From Oscheius dolichura (Eukaryota; Nematoda; Chromadorea; Rhabditida; Rhabditidae), in the NCBI GenBank assembly GCA_932521035.1, contig OW051497.1, forward strand, positions 2,666,001-2,730,000: a DNA stretch of 64,000 nt. Reading direction: 5' to 3'. The notes below the pieces were generated by a model. It was not told the DNA's origin and did not search any database. It was given only the letters and a program-made list of their open reading frames with translations. Both the position numbers and the translations under genes were made by a program. This document shows, piece after piece, positions 1-11,400 of this stretch (position 1 is its first letter; each line of letters opens with the position of its first letter).

Positions 1-975
1 AATGCTCGGTGCATCCGCCTTCTGCACAGGAAGATCCATCGAAACGAGGGAAGCAGACATCCAACGGCGTCTCGTATGCGGGAATCGCTTGATCACAGAA
101 TCCGCTCTTTTTCCAGGCGTGCAGGATGAAGTTCGTGAAGCGAGAGTTGGAGAAATGGCGATGGGTGACGGAATGGATTCGCAGCAAGTTCTCCCTCTTA
201 TGCACCGGGAAATCCACTCCATACAGCTTGACGTACTTCGTTATCTTCTTCTCAAACGTCTTCATGAAGCGGAAGTATCCAACATCGAGGGGTTGTCCCA
301 TTCCAGTAGTACCAGGGGGAATGTTCCTGATTTCGACTTGGAATCCTAGAGGAACTTCAGCTTGAAGAGCAGCATGATCCTTGAAGGAGGACCAGCTGTC
401 GACGATCACCAGATTGATCACATTGGGCTGCAGATACGGCACGACACACGTCCGGAACCAATCCAACATCAATTCCTTGGTCATTATGTGTGACGAATGA
501 GAGCAGTTGACCAGATTCCCAAATATTCCGTGGATGAAGCTCTGGGGCAGGCGGTCATCTTTCTCCTGGAGAACCACGTAGAGTAGGGGATGAACAGAGC
601 CGTCCATGAAGATCATCGGCATGATGGTGCAACTGTGAGTCGTAGCTGCCACGTTATCCACCAGACGGATGACATTCTTCTGTCCCTTTATTGCCAATGC
701 TTGGGCGCTGACCATCTCCTTGAGGAATCCAGACTGGTCGGCGTTGAACACGGCATCCAGGCCGATACCATTCTGCTCCATGAACTTGTGAATATCCTCC
801 ACGAAGGCAGCAATATCCTGCCGTAGCTGGTCCTTCTTGACGAAATTGGCCCGGGAGACGAACTTCGTAACGCGCCTGCTCACGATGGTATGGTTCTTCT
901 TGAATTTCAGGATCCAAGACGATGAGGCTTTGAAGTCAGCAGCGTCAGGCTGGACGAAGGCATTGTAACCTAATT
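1..975 (-). CDS. Partial pogo/CENP-B-type DDE transposase
   Basis: A minus-strand reading frame is open from about 972 to the window edge and is cut off at the left, so the C-terminus is missing. It starts after a possible acceptor with LGYNAFVQP, followed by a segment resembling the CENP-B/Tc5 helix-turn-helix (SSSWILKFKKNHTI). The DDE_1 catalytic core follows: NADQSGF (first Asp), VIVDSWSSFKD (second Asp) and TTGMGQPLDVGYFRFMK, the usual third-Asp block of pogo/Tigger transposases. No stop interrupts the approx. 320 codons I translated. It could be an active element or a domesticated CENP-B-like gene; the missing end and upstream exons prevent a decision. I see no terminal inverted repeat near 975-1100. 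Confidence 0.75.
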
Positions 976-1479
976 TGAAATGGATTTTTCTGCTTGTATT
1001 AGCCAAAAATATATATAACTATTATTCAGGTGAAAAAACGACCCATTCCAAATTTTTTTTTCTATTTTTCAACTTTTTCTTGCTGCATGTGTTTCAGCTA
1101 CGTTCAAAATATGTCTGGCGCTATTTTTTTAGAAAACTGAGTTAGTTGCTCTATCCCAGATTTAACCCAGCTTCTATACTTGTCAGGGGGAAGCTCGACC
1201 GGGTCAAAATGACCGATTGTCATTTGAGCTTCCCCCCTCGACACCGAAAGACTCGAGTAGCCTTCTAATGATATTAAACGCTTGTTTTGACTATAATATC
1301 GACCTCTCTGAGCAGACAGATTGGTCTTTGAATGTGAATGCCTCCGGGGTGAAGGAGACTGTGAATGGACGCCTGTCTCTTGTCGATTCACAGTCTTCTT
1401 CAGCTCATTGTTGCTTTCTTTGTGTTCTATTGCTTCTTGTCTCTTTCTCAAACGCCAGACTAAAGTTTATTTTCAGAGA

Positions 1480-1878
1480 ATGGTTAAAGCACTTAAAAAG
1501 CAAAAGAAGCAATTTGCAACCAAGGTATTTATTTATTTTGTATCAAAGTTAACTCTTATCCAGGCTGTACGTCGCCCTCGAACTCCTGATCCTGCCCCAG
1601 ATTCAGATTACACTGATGCGTCCGATGACACGCTAAAAGGTGTTCGAAGTCTGAGCATAGTACGTATTTATATACAGCTTTCGTTATGTTCAGTTTAGGA
1701 CTCATTGCCATCCGAGTGGGCAGTTGATTCAGATATCGAGTCTCGGGGATCTGACATTGAAGTTCTAGACGAAGTTGGTTCATTCGTTCTATTAGACTTT
1801 ATTTGTATTTAGTTTATCGTCTCCAAGCGCCAACAGCCCATGTCTGGCGTAATCACATTGAGTGACGATGAGGAATAA
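1480..1878 (+). CDS. Small acidic protein with a SUMO-interacting-like C-terminus
   Basis: Four exons (1480-1524, 1564-1659, 1699-1773, 1813-1878) joined by three 39-bp introns give a 93-aa frame. The ATG lies three bases after a TTTATTTTCAG acceptor, as in a trans-spliced nematode gene. The N-terminus is basic (MVKALKKQKKQF), the middle is rich in Ser and Asp (PDSDYTDASDD), and the protein ends in VITLSDDEE. That end is a hydrophobic core followed directly by Ser and acidic residues, the arrangement of phospho-regulated SUMO-interacting motifs. No other domain is recognised. The exon structure is well supported by frame and intron length; the function is inferred only from the motif. Confidence 0.6.
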
Positions 1879-1985
1879 TTTGTGATATAAATTCTGTTAA
1901 CTTTTATTTGTTCCTGTTTTCACTATATCGGTTGATCGATTATTGCCTTTTTTGTTCTTTACTGTTGCTTTTTTAGGATTATATG

Positions 1986-2400
1986 GAAAGATCTAAGTCT
2001 TCACGGTAAGTCTTCACCAATGGTAGGCCGAGAAGCAGCAAGCCTCTGCTCATGAGAAAAATGGTCGCTCTGCGATTAAGGTATGCATTTAATACACATA
2101 CACTAGCGTTCAATTTAGGATACATCTATTTCTGATGACAGCGATATTACTCATCTCGGGTCAGGACTTCTGCCTTCCAAGACCGAATCTGCAATTCTCC
2201 TCTGATCCAAGTCTTGAGGTAACCATTGAAGAATTTGCTTGTTGACTCTCAATTTATAGCCAGCTGCGGCCATGGGCCAGACGAAGAAGGCCAGTCAGTC
2301 GTCGAGGAGTCCACTTCCTTTCCTCTTCCGGCGGTACGGCCTTTTTTCTTTTTCAAACAACAAGGAGATGGCGAAATTTGAGCTAATTATGGAACAATAA
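1986..2400 (+). CDS. Possible small multi-exon gene, structure unresolved
   Basis: Downstream of the SIM-like protein there are intron-like segments at about 2083-2120 (38 bp) and about 2220-2260 (41 bp), with an ATG at 1983-1985. Two readings compete. One gives a Ser/Asp-rich end (DTSISDDSDITHLGSG) ending in TGA near 2203. The other runs through a hydrophobic stretch and ends at TAA near 2400. The first resembles the preceding gene in composition. I cannot choose between them, and the locus may be a decayed copy of its neighbour. Confidence 0.25.
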
Positions 2401-2419
2401 TGTTATAATCTCTTGTCTT

Positions 2420-4280
2420 TTGATTTGCTCTTTGTAATGGCTTTGTTCTAATCTTTATTTTCAGGTGGGTCCTTCTTTTTTTAATTGGATGTAGTGGTCT
2501 CAAAAAGAAGCCACAGAGATCGGCTTTCCTCAAATCTCCCTCGTGATTTACATGCGGACGGAATTACCGCTGAAGTAATTCTGCAGGATTTTATTTTTTG
2601 GTTTTATTAGTATGAAATAATAAAAAAAAACGTGTCTGGTACAGTAACCAGGGCGACAACATTCGTCAAACAACCAGCTTCATCCATGTAAAACGGCCTT
2701 TGACCAGGTTCGACAGTCAAATTGTCGACAGTCATTTCTTGTCAAATCGTCTAGACCAAATCTCGTCAACCATGGGTGTCATTCTTCGTCTTGCTCTGGC
2801 AGCAGACGGTCTCCTTTTTGTTTGTATTTCCACGTTCGCTGAGCACTCAATTTCATCGGGAACCACCCTCCACCTAGAGTACGACGTCTTGTAAATCTCA
2901 CTGTTGTCATTATTTCAATACAGTTCTGTTATTTTCCTTAATTGTTTCATTTCTGGTGAGGTCATCTTCGAATTTGAGTTCACTCTTTCCCAGTTTTCTG
3001 GACTATATTTGTCTCGAGAAGATTGTCATTCTGAGAAAAAGTGAGAGTACGGATTTTTTGACACAATTCAATAATTTTCTGACTCTTGGAACGTGTTTCC
3101 ACAGAAAAAAAACACAAAATGGTTTGTGCGAGGATCCGAACCAGGCTTGTTCGAGACGTCTCGAGACGAGATTGCTTTCGGGCTCACGCAATCCCATGAA
3201 AAAATAGGTTTGGAAAATTGTTTATTTAATAGTTTTATAAAATAGACAAATGAGTCGTCTTCTATTACTAAAAAATGTTTCCTGAATCATTTAGAATTTC
3301 AGGGTTTAGAACTCCGTCTCGAGAAAAAACATCTCGACATTTTGAGATTTGCGTACGAGACGAAATTTTCGAGACGAGATTTCGATGAGCTGCATTTCCG
3401 TTGCTGCTCATCGTTTTTTTTGATAATTTTTGCTGATAAACGTAGCCAACATCATAAATTTTCTATTAGAATCATTTTAAAAGCTGTATGTTACAACAGT
3501 GTATTTTTCATTGAGATCGCGTGAGCCCCGCGTCATACTGCGGACAAAAATCTCGCACAAGCGTGATCCGAACCTTCGACCCCTTGGATGAAATAACGCG
3601 CGTAATGCGCGTATCTGACTCCCTCTTAACTCCAAAATTACACATTTCGTTTGCTCAGAATCGGAGGCTGAGCCATAAGGTCTTCGGTAGCGTTCGGACT
3701 TCGTTATTTTTGTTACTTAATCTACGTCAGAAATTATGGAGAACGATGCGAAGACTTTTCAGAACTAATGGACCCTTCTGACAAAAACCCTGAACGTTGA
3801 TGGCAATTCTTCGGGAATCTTCTGTATAAAGTTCTTCTTTTCTTAAATATACAATCTTACTCCACCAAAGGTCTTTCTGAAATGTTTCGCGACCGTTCTG
3901 TTTAAATTTTTATTTTTAAAATCTGACCACTCAATGGGTAACTCATTTAATGAATAGAAATACACCGAAGTGAAACCGGTTGTTGGCCGTCGGCAGAGAG
4001 CGAAATCACCGTAATCAATAGACTAGAACTCTAAATATTGAAATACAACCGATGACACTAAAACATGAGCCCGTTCAGCTCCTTATATCTAATAAATATT
4101 ACTCCTTAAAATTGCTACCCAATAAATAAAAGTATACCGGCCTAAAATAAATGGAAAACGTGAGATCCTAGGGAAGAACGGTGTTGAGATTGATGTGTAA
4201 AGGTAATAAGGATATCAAAAAGAGAGAACAACTCGTGAGATTTGGAGCAATCAGCTAATATATACACATTTTCCTACGTA
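2420..4280. other. Intergenic stretch, AT-rich with tRNA-like and CGAGAC-rich segments
   Basis: No convincing exons are seen. The interval contains two B-box-like motifs on the minus strand (near 3133-3143 and 3559-3570) and a cluster of CGAGAC/GTCTCG words at about 3150-3390. The rest is AT-rich spacer. Short open frames here lack splice or protein-family support. Confidence 0.5.
3120..3640 (-). repeat. tRNA-derived SINE-like remnants
   Basis: Read on the minus strand, two segments contain a pol III B-box-like word: GGTTCGGATCC near 3133-3143 and AGGTTCGGATCA near 3559-3570. I could not fold either into a complete tRNA, and no acceptor stem is evident. They are best read as decayed tRNA genes or SINE heads. 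Confidence 0.3.
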
Positions 4281-4284
4281 GATA

Positions 4285-7200
4285 CTACTCCTCTGGAGTC
4301 GTGTCCAGAAAGGGGCGCCTTGATGACGGCATGGCAGCTTCCATAACACTGACGGTCGACTCGGACATCCGGTTGAAGGAGGCATCCGATTTCAACATGT
4401 AGGTGGTGCTGACAGTAGTGTTAAGACACTTGGACGCCTGAAATATTTGGATTATTGTATGTAAATGGAGATTAACAGAATCGTGCCCCGAAGACCTATG
4501 ATAGTTTCTAACTTGCAATGAAAATACTTTCACGAGTGCGCAATTTAACATACCACATGGGAGGCTCTTTTAATTTTGAAAGCTTTTCCTGAAAACTATA
4601 ACAGGGGTTAGCGAGCTTTCAAGGAAGTTAGGACCAGACGGCATGTGTCTGGGAAATGTATTCTCAAGACAAATGTTACATGCTCCTTCAACCAATCTCT
4701 GACCCCAAGGGCAGTTCCGCGTTTGACAGAACCCTTTTTGAGGATTGACGGCATCGAAGCCCGAAAAATCTTGCAGATTGAACAAAAGCCCGATGTGCAT
4801 GCAAAAACGTACAGCTGGAATATTTCCTTCAATCTTCCATATCTTGAAGTAACGGAGGAACCAGACGGCGAAGGTGGGAAGAATGGTGAACAGGACCATT
4901 CCTAGAGCCATGAACATTGCCCAGATGGGGTACTCTGTCTCGACGGACTTGGTCTAAATAAGGATTAATAAATAATTTCAATCCTCAGCTACCGTAATCT
5001 GGTCGTAGGCAAAATAAGTCGTCGGATTGCTCAATGATTGAAGAATCGAGGCAATAAAGAGAACCGCCATGATCATGGGAGCAATAAATCTCCAGGTAAT
5101 GAGCCAATATTGGTTGGGCGTCTCTCCAGTCATAAATTCTATGTCTCGGGAGAATCGCCTATAGCCATAGACGTAGACGACAGCGATGACCTCGAAGAAG
5201 GCGACACACATCAGGGCATATGAACCGGCGAAGGAGTCGAAGAGAGCTACCCAGTATTGCCCAGCTCTGGTGGAGAATAGAAGGCCAATGACACAGGCAG
5301 ACGCGCAAAGGATTCCTGTGAGGATAGGCTTCTTTACAGTAATCAATTGAGAGTCGTTGAGGGAAGTGATGACGCCCTCGAGAGTACCTGAACATGTTTT
5401 AGATACAATAAGAAGAGGTCTTACCGAACATTGATCCCAATCCGAGAGACAGGAGCATCAGGAAGAAGAGCACAGACCAAACTGGAGGAAAGGGAAATTT
5501 CAGAATAGCCTCGGTGAAGACGACAAAAGCAAGCCCAGTTCCTTCAGCAGCTTCAGAAATGATCTGACCGTAGTTGCACATCTGACTGTGACCAGCCATC
5601 GTGGAGAAATTCCCATGAAACTTGTTCTTGGTTAACTAAAGGGGGATTTACTGAGGTCAAAGGAAAAGCCTACGTCAATATACTCATCCCTCGAAAACAT
5701 CTCCTTAACCTCAGCTACGGAATTGTGAAACACGTCGGGAAATAAATCAGCCATAATTTGCATATCCTTCTCTACGCAAGCGGTCATATTATTCCTTCCC
5801 ATGTATCCCAGAACACAGAAGATTACGACAGCGGTGTAGAGGGAAGTCGCCACATTCGCCAGGGCCAGCCGAGTCACATCCCTCTTACAGTTATTCTTCA
5901 AGGGATTGTAGCTCCCAAATGCGATTAAGCCTCAAATATACCCTTAAAGACACTTTTTGAACTGTACCTCCGAAGCCGAGTCCCATTGAGTAAAAGATCT
6001 GTGTAGCTGATTCTAACCAGACGTTTGGTTGATACAATTTGTGCAACTGAAAATTATTCCTATATTAAACTTTGGATGGTCACGTCAGCGCATTGAAAGA
6101 AAGAAGCCCCTTTGTTTATCGAATTACCCAAACTTCCCTTACTTCCTTCTTTCAATGCCATTAGACGAGCACGTGAATGCCCCCGTTGACTCTTGCATAA
6201 TCATCGCAATTGCTGACCATATTCGTAAAGTAAAGTTTGAACTCACGTCAGGGTTAATCATGTGCCAGAGGCCTTCTGTAGCTCCGTCGAGAGTTATTGA
6301 CCGGACCAGGAAGATAGTAGTGACCACGTAGGGGAACGTAGCTGTGGCATACATCACTTTCCCGCTGGATTTGATTCCCCTCATGACACACAGGTATATA
6401 AGGATCCAGGCAAGAATTAGGCTGACCATTATGTGTGGATTGAATCCTCCCAATTCTCCAATTGATCTACAAAAATACCGTAATTTGACCAAGCTGTTTT
6501 CCCAGACCCAGAAGAGTCTAATGACTCCCTATTCCAGAAATACAACGTGGGAGACGTTGACCTTGCACATTCAGCCACCGGCTTCCCGTCTTTTTCCAAA
6601 GGGCAATGCTGAAAAATGCGGAAGTTCAATTTCTGCTCATTATTCTTTGCTCTTCAAAGCAAACACAAGTTCTCAATTTTCTTAATCCTAACCCCTCACG
6701 AGACGCCGGCAACCATGTGCCAGACGGGCGCTCCACTTAGAGAGTGAAGGGACCTTATAGCTTTGCGTGACAATCAAGTCGCAAAGTTTTTTTTTTCCTT
6801 TTCTAGAGAGGTACGCATGATTGGACGAGTGCACCATATGGGGAAAGTGAACCCACCTCCCAAGGGAGATTCAAGGTAAAGGAACGGCCGAGGTAGTAGA
6901 GACACCAGGTAATGATCACGTTGTAGTAGAGGGCGACTAGGTAGGAGACGATGGCTGCAGATACACCTAGGCCTGAAACATTCATGAGATTAGCTATTCT
7001 TTCTTCTTCGGCTGCTCCCTTCTTGCTCATTCCGCCGTTCTCTTTGTTCATTTTCTGCAGTTCTCAGCAGAGAAGGGGTAAAGATAGCTCAGCGCTTGAT
7101 ATTACCGAACACACACTTTCTACCCCCTATTTATATCTCTCGTCAACGGAAAAGCCCAAAACCTACCTCCCAAATAAGGATGGATAGCATTCCAGACTCC

Positions 7201-8318
7201 AATAGGCCCCGTTCGCAATCGCTGCCCAATTCCCAACTCAATGAGGAAGAGAGGAAGTCCAAGTAGACCCATCATTATGACGTAAGGTATTAAAAAAGCA
7301 CCTAGAACAGGAGAGAAATTAGGTTTTCCATAAGTGGCATACCTCCGCCATTCTTCTGACATAAATACGGAAATCGCCAGACATTACCAAGCCCGACGGC
7401 ATAACTTATAACGCCCATGTAGAACTGGGTCTGAAACGGGTTGTTCGACCAAAAGACGGTTGTCTCTACCTTGTTATCCCATTGCTCGCGCTTCTTTTCA
7501 CCAGTCTCGTCGACGTGAAACGTAATCGTAGTGTGATCATCCCCCTGAAATCAAGTTTCTATTGGAGGGACGAAGAAAGGACCACCTGCCCAGCCATGGC
7601 GCCTTGCAACAATTGCAACACTCTCTTATCACTGTGAGGCACTATGTCAAAACGGTTTACTACCGGCGCCTGTTCCCCTTCTTTATTTGTAGAGAGCTTA
7701 CGTGTTACATCCGCCCCTAACAATGGAACACTCCCATTACCGGAAGCCGCCCTCAGTTTGAAAAAGTGACGTTTGGTTCCGCTCTCTTCTGGATTTGAGA
7801 AGAGCACACAAACATCATCACAGGGCTACTAATGTAAAATAGAAAAACGAGTCTAGGATGTCCTTTAAAGGGTCTCCAGCGGGAACAATCTCCGAAAGAA
7901 GACCGAAATCATGAAGTTAATGGCATGGAAGTGGTCTATTCCCCAAGCCATTGTTGATGGCTAGGGTGGAAACATCTTGTATCAAGGAAAAGAGGAGCAC
8001 CTCCTGATTTATGAGATCACCCTTATGTTTTGCAAGCCCTTTTTTCATTATTTGGCTTTGACCTTTATGACAGATCCGACACTCTCCGCAAGAGAGCATA
8101 GGATTACATAGAAGCTTCAAAACGCGACCATCGCTAAAAATGTCATGCGTTTCTATGCTCAGCAATGGGTGGTTATTAAAATAAAAAACAAGACTTACGT
8201 TCTCGGTGAAGGTGACCCGTGATCCGAGGCGAATCTCTTCATCACTACTCGAGGTGGTGAAGGTCGGCCGTTTACCCGGTATACTCAGAAGATCTGAGTC
8301 TCTCCGATTGCTGGCCAT
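4285..8318 (-). CDS. SLC6 (SNF) sodium-dependent neurotransmitter/amino-acid transporter
   Basis: Plasma-membrane Na+/Cl--coupled symporter of the SLC6/SNF family. The first twelve exons are 8199-8318, 7586-7825, 7343-7544, 7167-7301, 6857-6972, 6508-6608, 6247-6466, 5968-6046, 5674-5930, 5425-5635, 4993-5387 and 4813-4953. They sum to 739 codons without a break. The TM1 motif [12 protein letters not shown] and following GGGAFLIPY, which form the Na+ and substrate site, are intact. TM3 ([10 protein letters not shown]), an EL2 cysteine (LPWEHC), TM5 ([15 protein letters not shown]), TM6 ([12 protein letters not shown]) and TM8 (FSTMAGHSQ) are also visible. The N-terminal tail is long and acidic. 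The C-terminal tail probably includes 4680-4769 and ends at 4285-4437; the exon between them is unresolved. The start follows a TTTTGCAG acceptor, suggesting trans-splicing. The substrate cannot be told from sequence alone. Confidence 0.9.
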
Positions 8319-8479
8319 TTCTGCAAAAAAAAAGAAGAGGATCAGGAAGTGAATATCTAATGTTTGAGGATTTGAAAAATGAGACGATAGCAAGAGAGAA
8401 AGAGAGAAGACAACAAACGTTTCAATGAACCCACCAATTTCAGGGAATGTACTGTAAGTGGGTCTCATGGCGAATTGAC

Positions 8480-11400
8480 TTGACTTCTTTATCTAAGGTG
8501 TTCAGCTATGTCCAACAAGCGCAATTGGCATAATCTTAGCTTTGTGATGTCACAGGGAAAAACACAAGCCCCGCCCTAGAACGACCGCCCCCCTCAAGGG
8601 ATTAAAGCGATCCCTCTAGTAGCATATTTTCCGCAGAAACTAATTTGCTGGTCCAAATGAGGCCCCGTGTGTGTGTGAGTTAGATTTGAGGGAGGACTCT
8701 CCGTTGCACTCGCAACATTTGTGTGTTTGCATTTGAATGTCTTTGGAGGGAAAAATTGGAATCCAGGATTGGCTTTTTGGAGGGGCATGGAGACGGCCAT
8801 GTGCCTACGATGGAAAGCAAGGGAAAATGTTCGTACACTTACGTGGTGGCCTAAGAAACCTGTCCAGGAATTCATTTTCCAAAATCAGTTTGATGACGGC
8901 ACAACAGTTGGAAAAAATAGAAGCTTCTAAGAGCCGGGCACATCTTTAAAAAATATAATGACGACAGCCTCAGACAGGATCCCGTTGTTTCTCGGAAAAG
9001 TTGAGGAATCATTGGTCTCTCAAGAGGTGTTATTCGCTGAAACTGATTCCGCATTCCACCCTCGCTAGACAGAGAAGCTTTAGGTTGACAAAGCTCTTTC
9101 AACCACGACCAACAACACCTTCTCATATTTCCCCTTAGAGATGTGTTGAATCAGCTACTCATTATCTGATGAAAGAGTGTTTCTTTTTGGATGAATCAGA
9201 AAGAACAAGACCAACTTTAGACAGGTCGGGAGCAAGGATTGGAAACCATTGTCGACTGAAAGCTATCAGACAAGAACGAAGGGGCAGACAGCCAGGAACT
9301 GAAGCCTCTCAATTATACGTTATTTGTCAGCACATTTAAATGAACACCGAGGAATGGGGAAAAGTGCTTCTTGGAAAAGAAAGAGGTGTTTTCGAGTTAC
9401 CGACTACAAGAGAAATTAAATAGGTGGCGGTGTGAGCGGGAAATATTCAACGAAATAAGATTCTTCTAGAATTGCCAGGTGAGCAGTTAGCCGAAGTTCC
9501 GCTCAAAAGAATCAGAAAGTTCTAAGCTCACCCAAATCCTGGGCAAAGGCGATACCAAACATTTAAATAGGCGTGATGGATGGGAAGAGCAAACAGAATC
9601 AAGGCGCCACAAGGAAAGTGATGCAACTTAGTGAAAAAGCCACTTCCGGAGGAGTTGCAGCTAATTCATAAAGTTGTTTCCCTATTTTCCGAGGGAGAAT
9701 TATGCACAGGATGACTGTCTGCCCCCACGTCATGAGCAGTTCTGTCACCCGCGTAGTTCTAAGCTTATGTTCCAGAACAGCCGAGGTCGTTTACCTCAAC
9801 GTCGTTTGTTATTTCTTTATGAGTTTCTATGATCTTTATGTGGACATCTAGCCGAGGCCAGAGATGAAGGCAAGCATTCCAATGTCGAGGGGAACGGCTG
9901 GATAGGAATTACAAAGCCGAAAAAGAGAGAGTAAAAACCAGATTGCTTTGCAGGAGGTGAAGCATGCTCAGATTGGAACATTGAGCAAAGTAAGGTTCGT
10001 TTTCTGTGTCAGCTGAGCGTTGGAACATTTTAAAGAGAATATCAAACAGGTCAATGGTCCTGACTCAGGCTCATAATGTTGATAGAATGGCTCAGAGACG
10101 GCAAAACAAAAAGATAATTGCCTTGACGTTCACAGGAGAACATAAGGGCTCATTGAAGATGAGCTGTCAACTATGCGGAGGTTTTAGAGTACTGTTTTTT
10201 TTAACAGCTTGAGCCTTTTGAAATGCTCAAAGCTGTAAAACTTTTAACAAAACAAACACTGACTTTGTTTGGCATTGTGAAATAAGCAGCTGAACGTTGC
10301 TAGGCGATTAGGAAGCGCCTAGGGAAATTTTGTGTGCACCGAGATGTATTTTATGGTAGAGATCGAATTGTATAACAGAAGATCTACAGAAGACAGCTGT
10401 ACTTTAATAGGAACGGGAGGACATCAAAATAGAGGAGGACGGGCAGAATGATAGACACTTAAGTATGCATCAATTTGGGGGAAGAGCAAGGATGTTCGTC
10501 CAGTCTTATTAAATTAATAGAAAATTACATCTTTTAGTTGGACACTTGTTTTATGGGTATAGGAGTAGGGGGCTCTCTTGTTTGCCCCTGCTCTAGATAC
10601 TACTCTGCAATTCTTTAAAAAGCAAAACAATGAGAAAATCATACGAAAAGGAGATTTTCGAGTTTCCCGAGTAATCCATCACTTCGGGGCTTCTCGATAT
10701 TCCTCATTTTTCCATCAATTTTCTTTTTAGGAGGTCAACCAATTATTCTAGGATCCAATGGCTCAATTACTTCACGAGCAGCCATTTTTCGGCCTTCAGT
10801 CTGGATAGGGAAATGAACGCCCACGGCCTGGTGAAGCAGCAAATAATGGCAGAGATTCTTTTCTTTGCTTGCCTTTCCCGCTTTTATAAGTCTTGTGATC
10901 CTTTAGGAGAACACTAAACTTAGCTCGTGTACCCACCAATTGCCAAATATTTAATATGTTTAATGCTGCCTAAAAGTTGCGTGTCTGAAAGCCGATAATC
11001 TGCATAACACATCAAAGACCTTAAAATATGGGTGGAAGTGGACACAATTTGAACCAGTTGAGCGGAAGAGAGGAAAGAACATGGAGGGCCGGTAGAAGGT
11101 CTTTTTCAGTTTTCGCAGCTTCAAGGTAAAAAACGGATGACATCCTAATTTGGCATAGCAAATGGCAAAGGGAACGAATTGCGGTTGAGTCATAGAGCCG
11201 ATCCTATAATTTGGAAATTGAGGGTGGAACGAAGGGAAAATTAGAACCAGGACGAGAAGGGGCCTGGCTTCTATTTATACAAGAAGTGAAATGTTACTGT
11301 AGCGGAGGCTAACATGATCTCGACAGGACCTGCCCTGTTATGAGAGGGGGAGGACTCACTGAGAACAAACAGCTCAAAACAGAACGCGGGTTTCTTAGCG

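Noticed and set aside
7917-8468. Single long 183-aa minus-strand protein
   Set aside because: The first part is SLC6 exon 1 (8199-8318); the rest reads through a GTAAGT donor into the intron. Splicing to 7825 continues the transporter frame.
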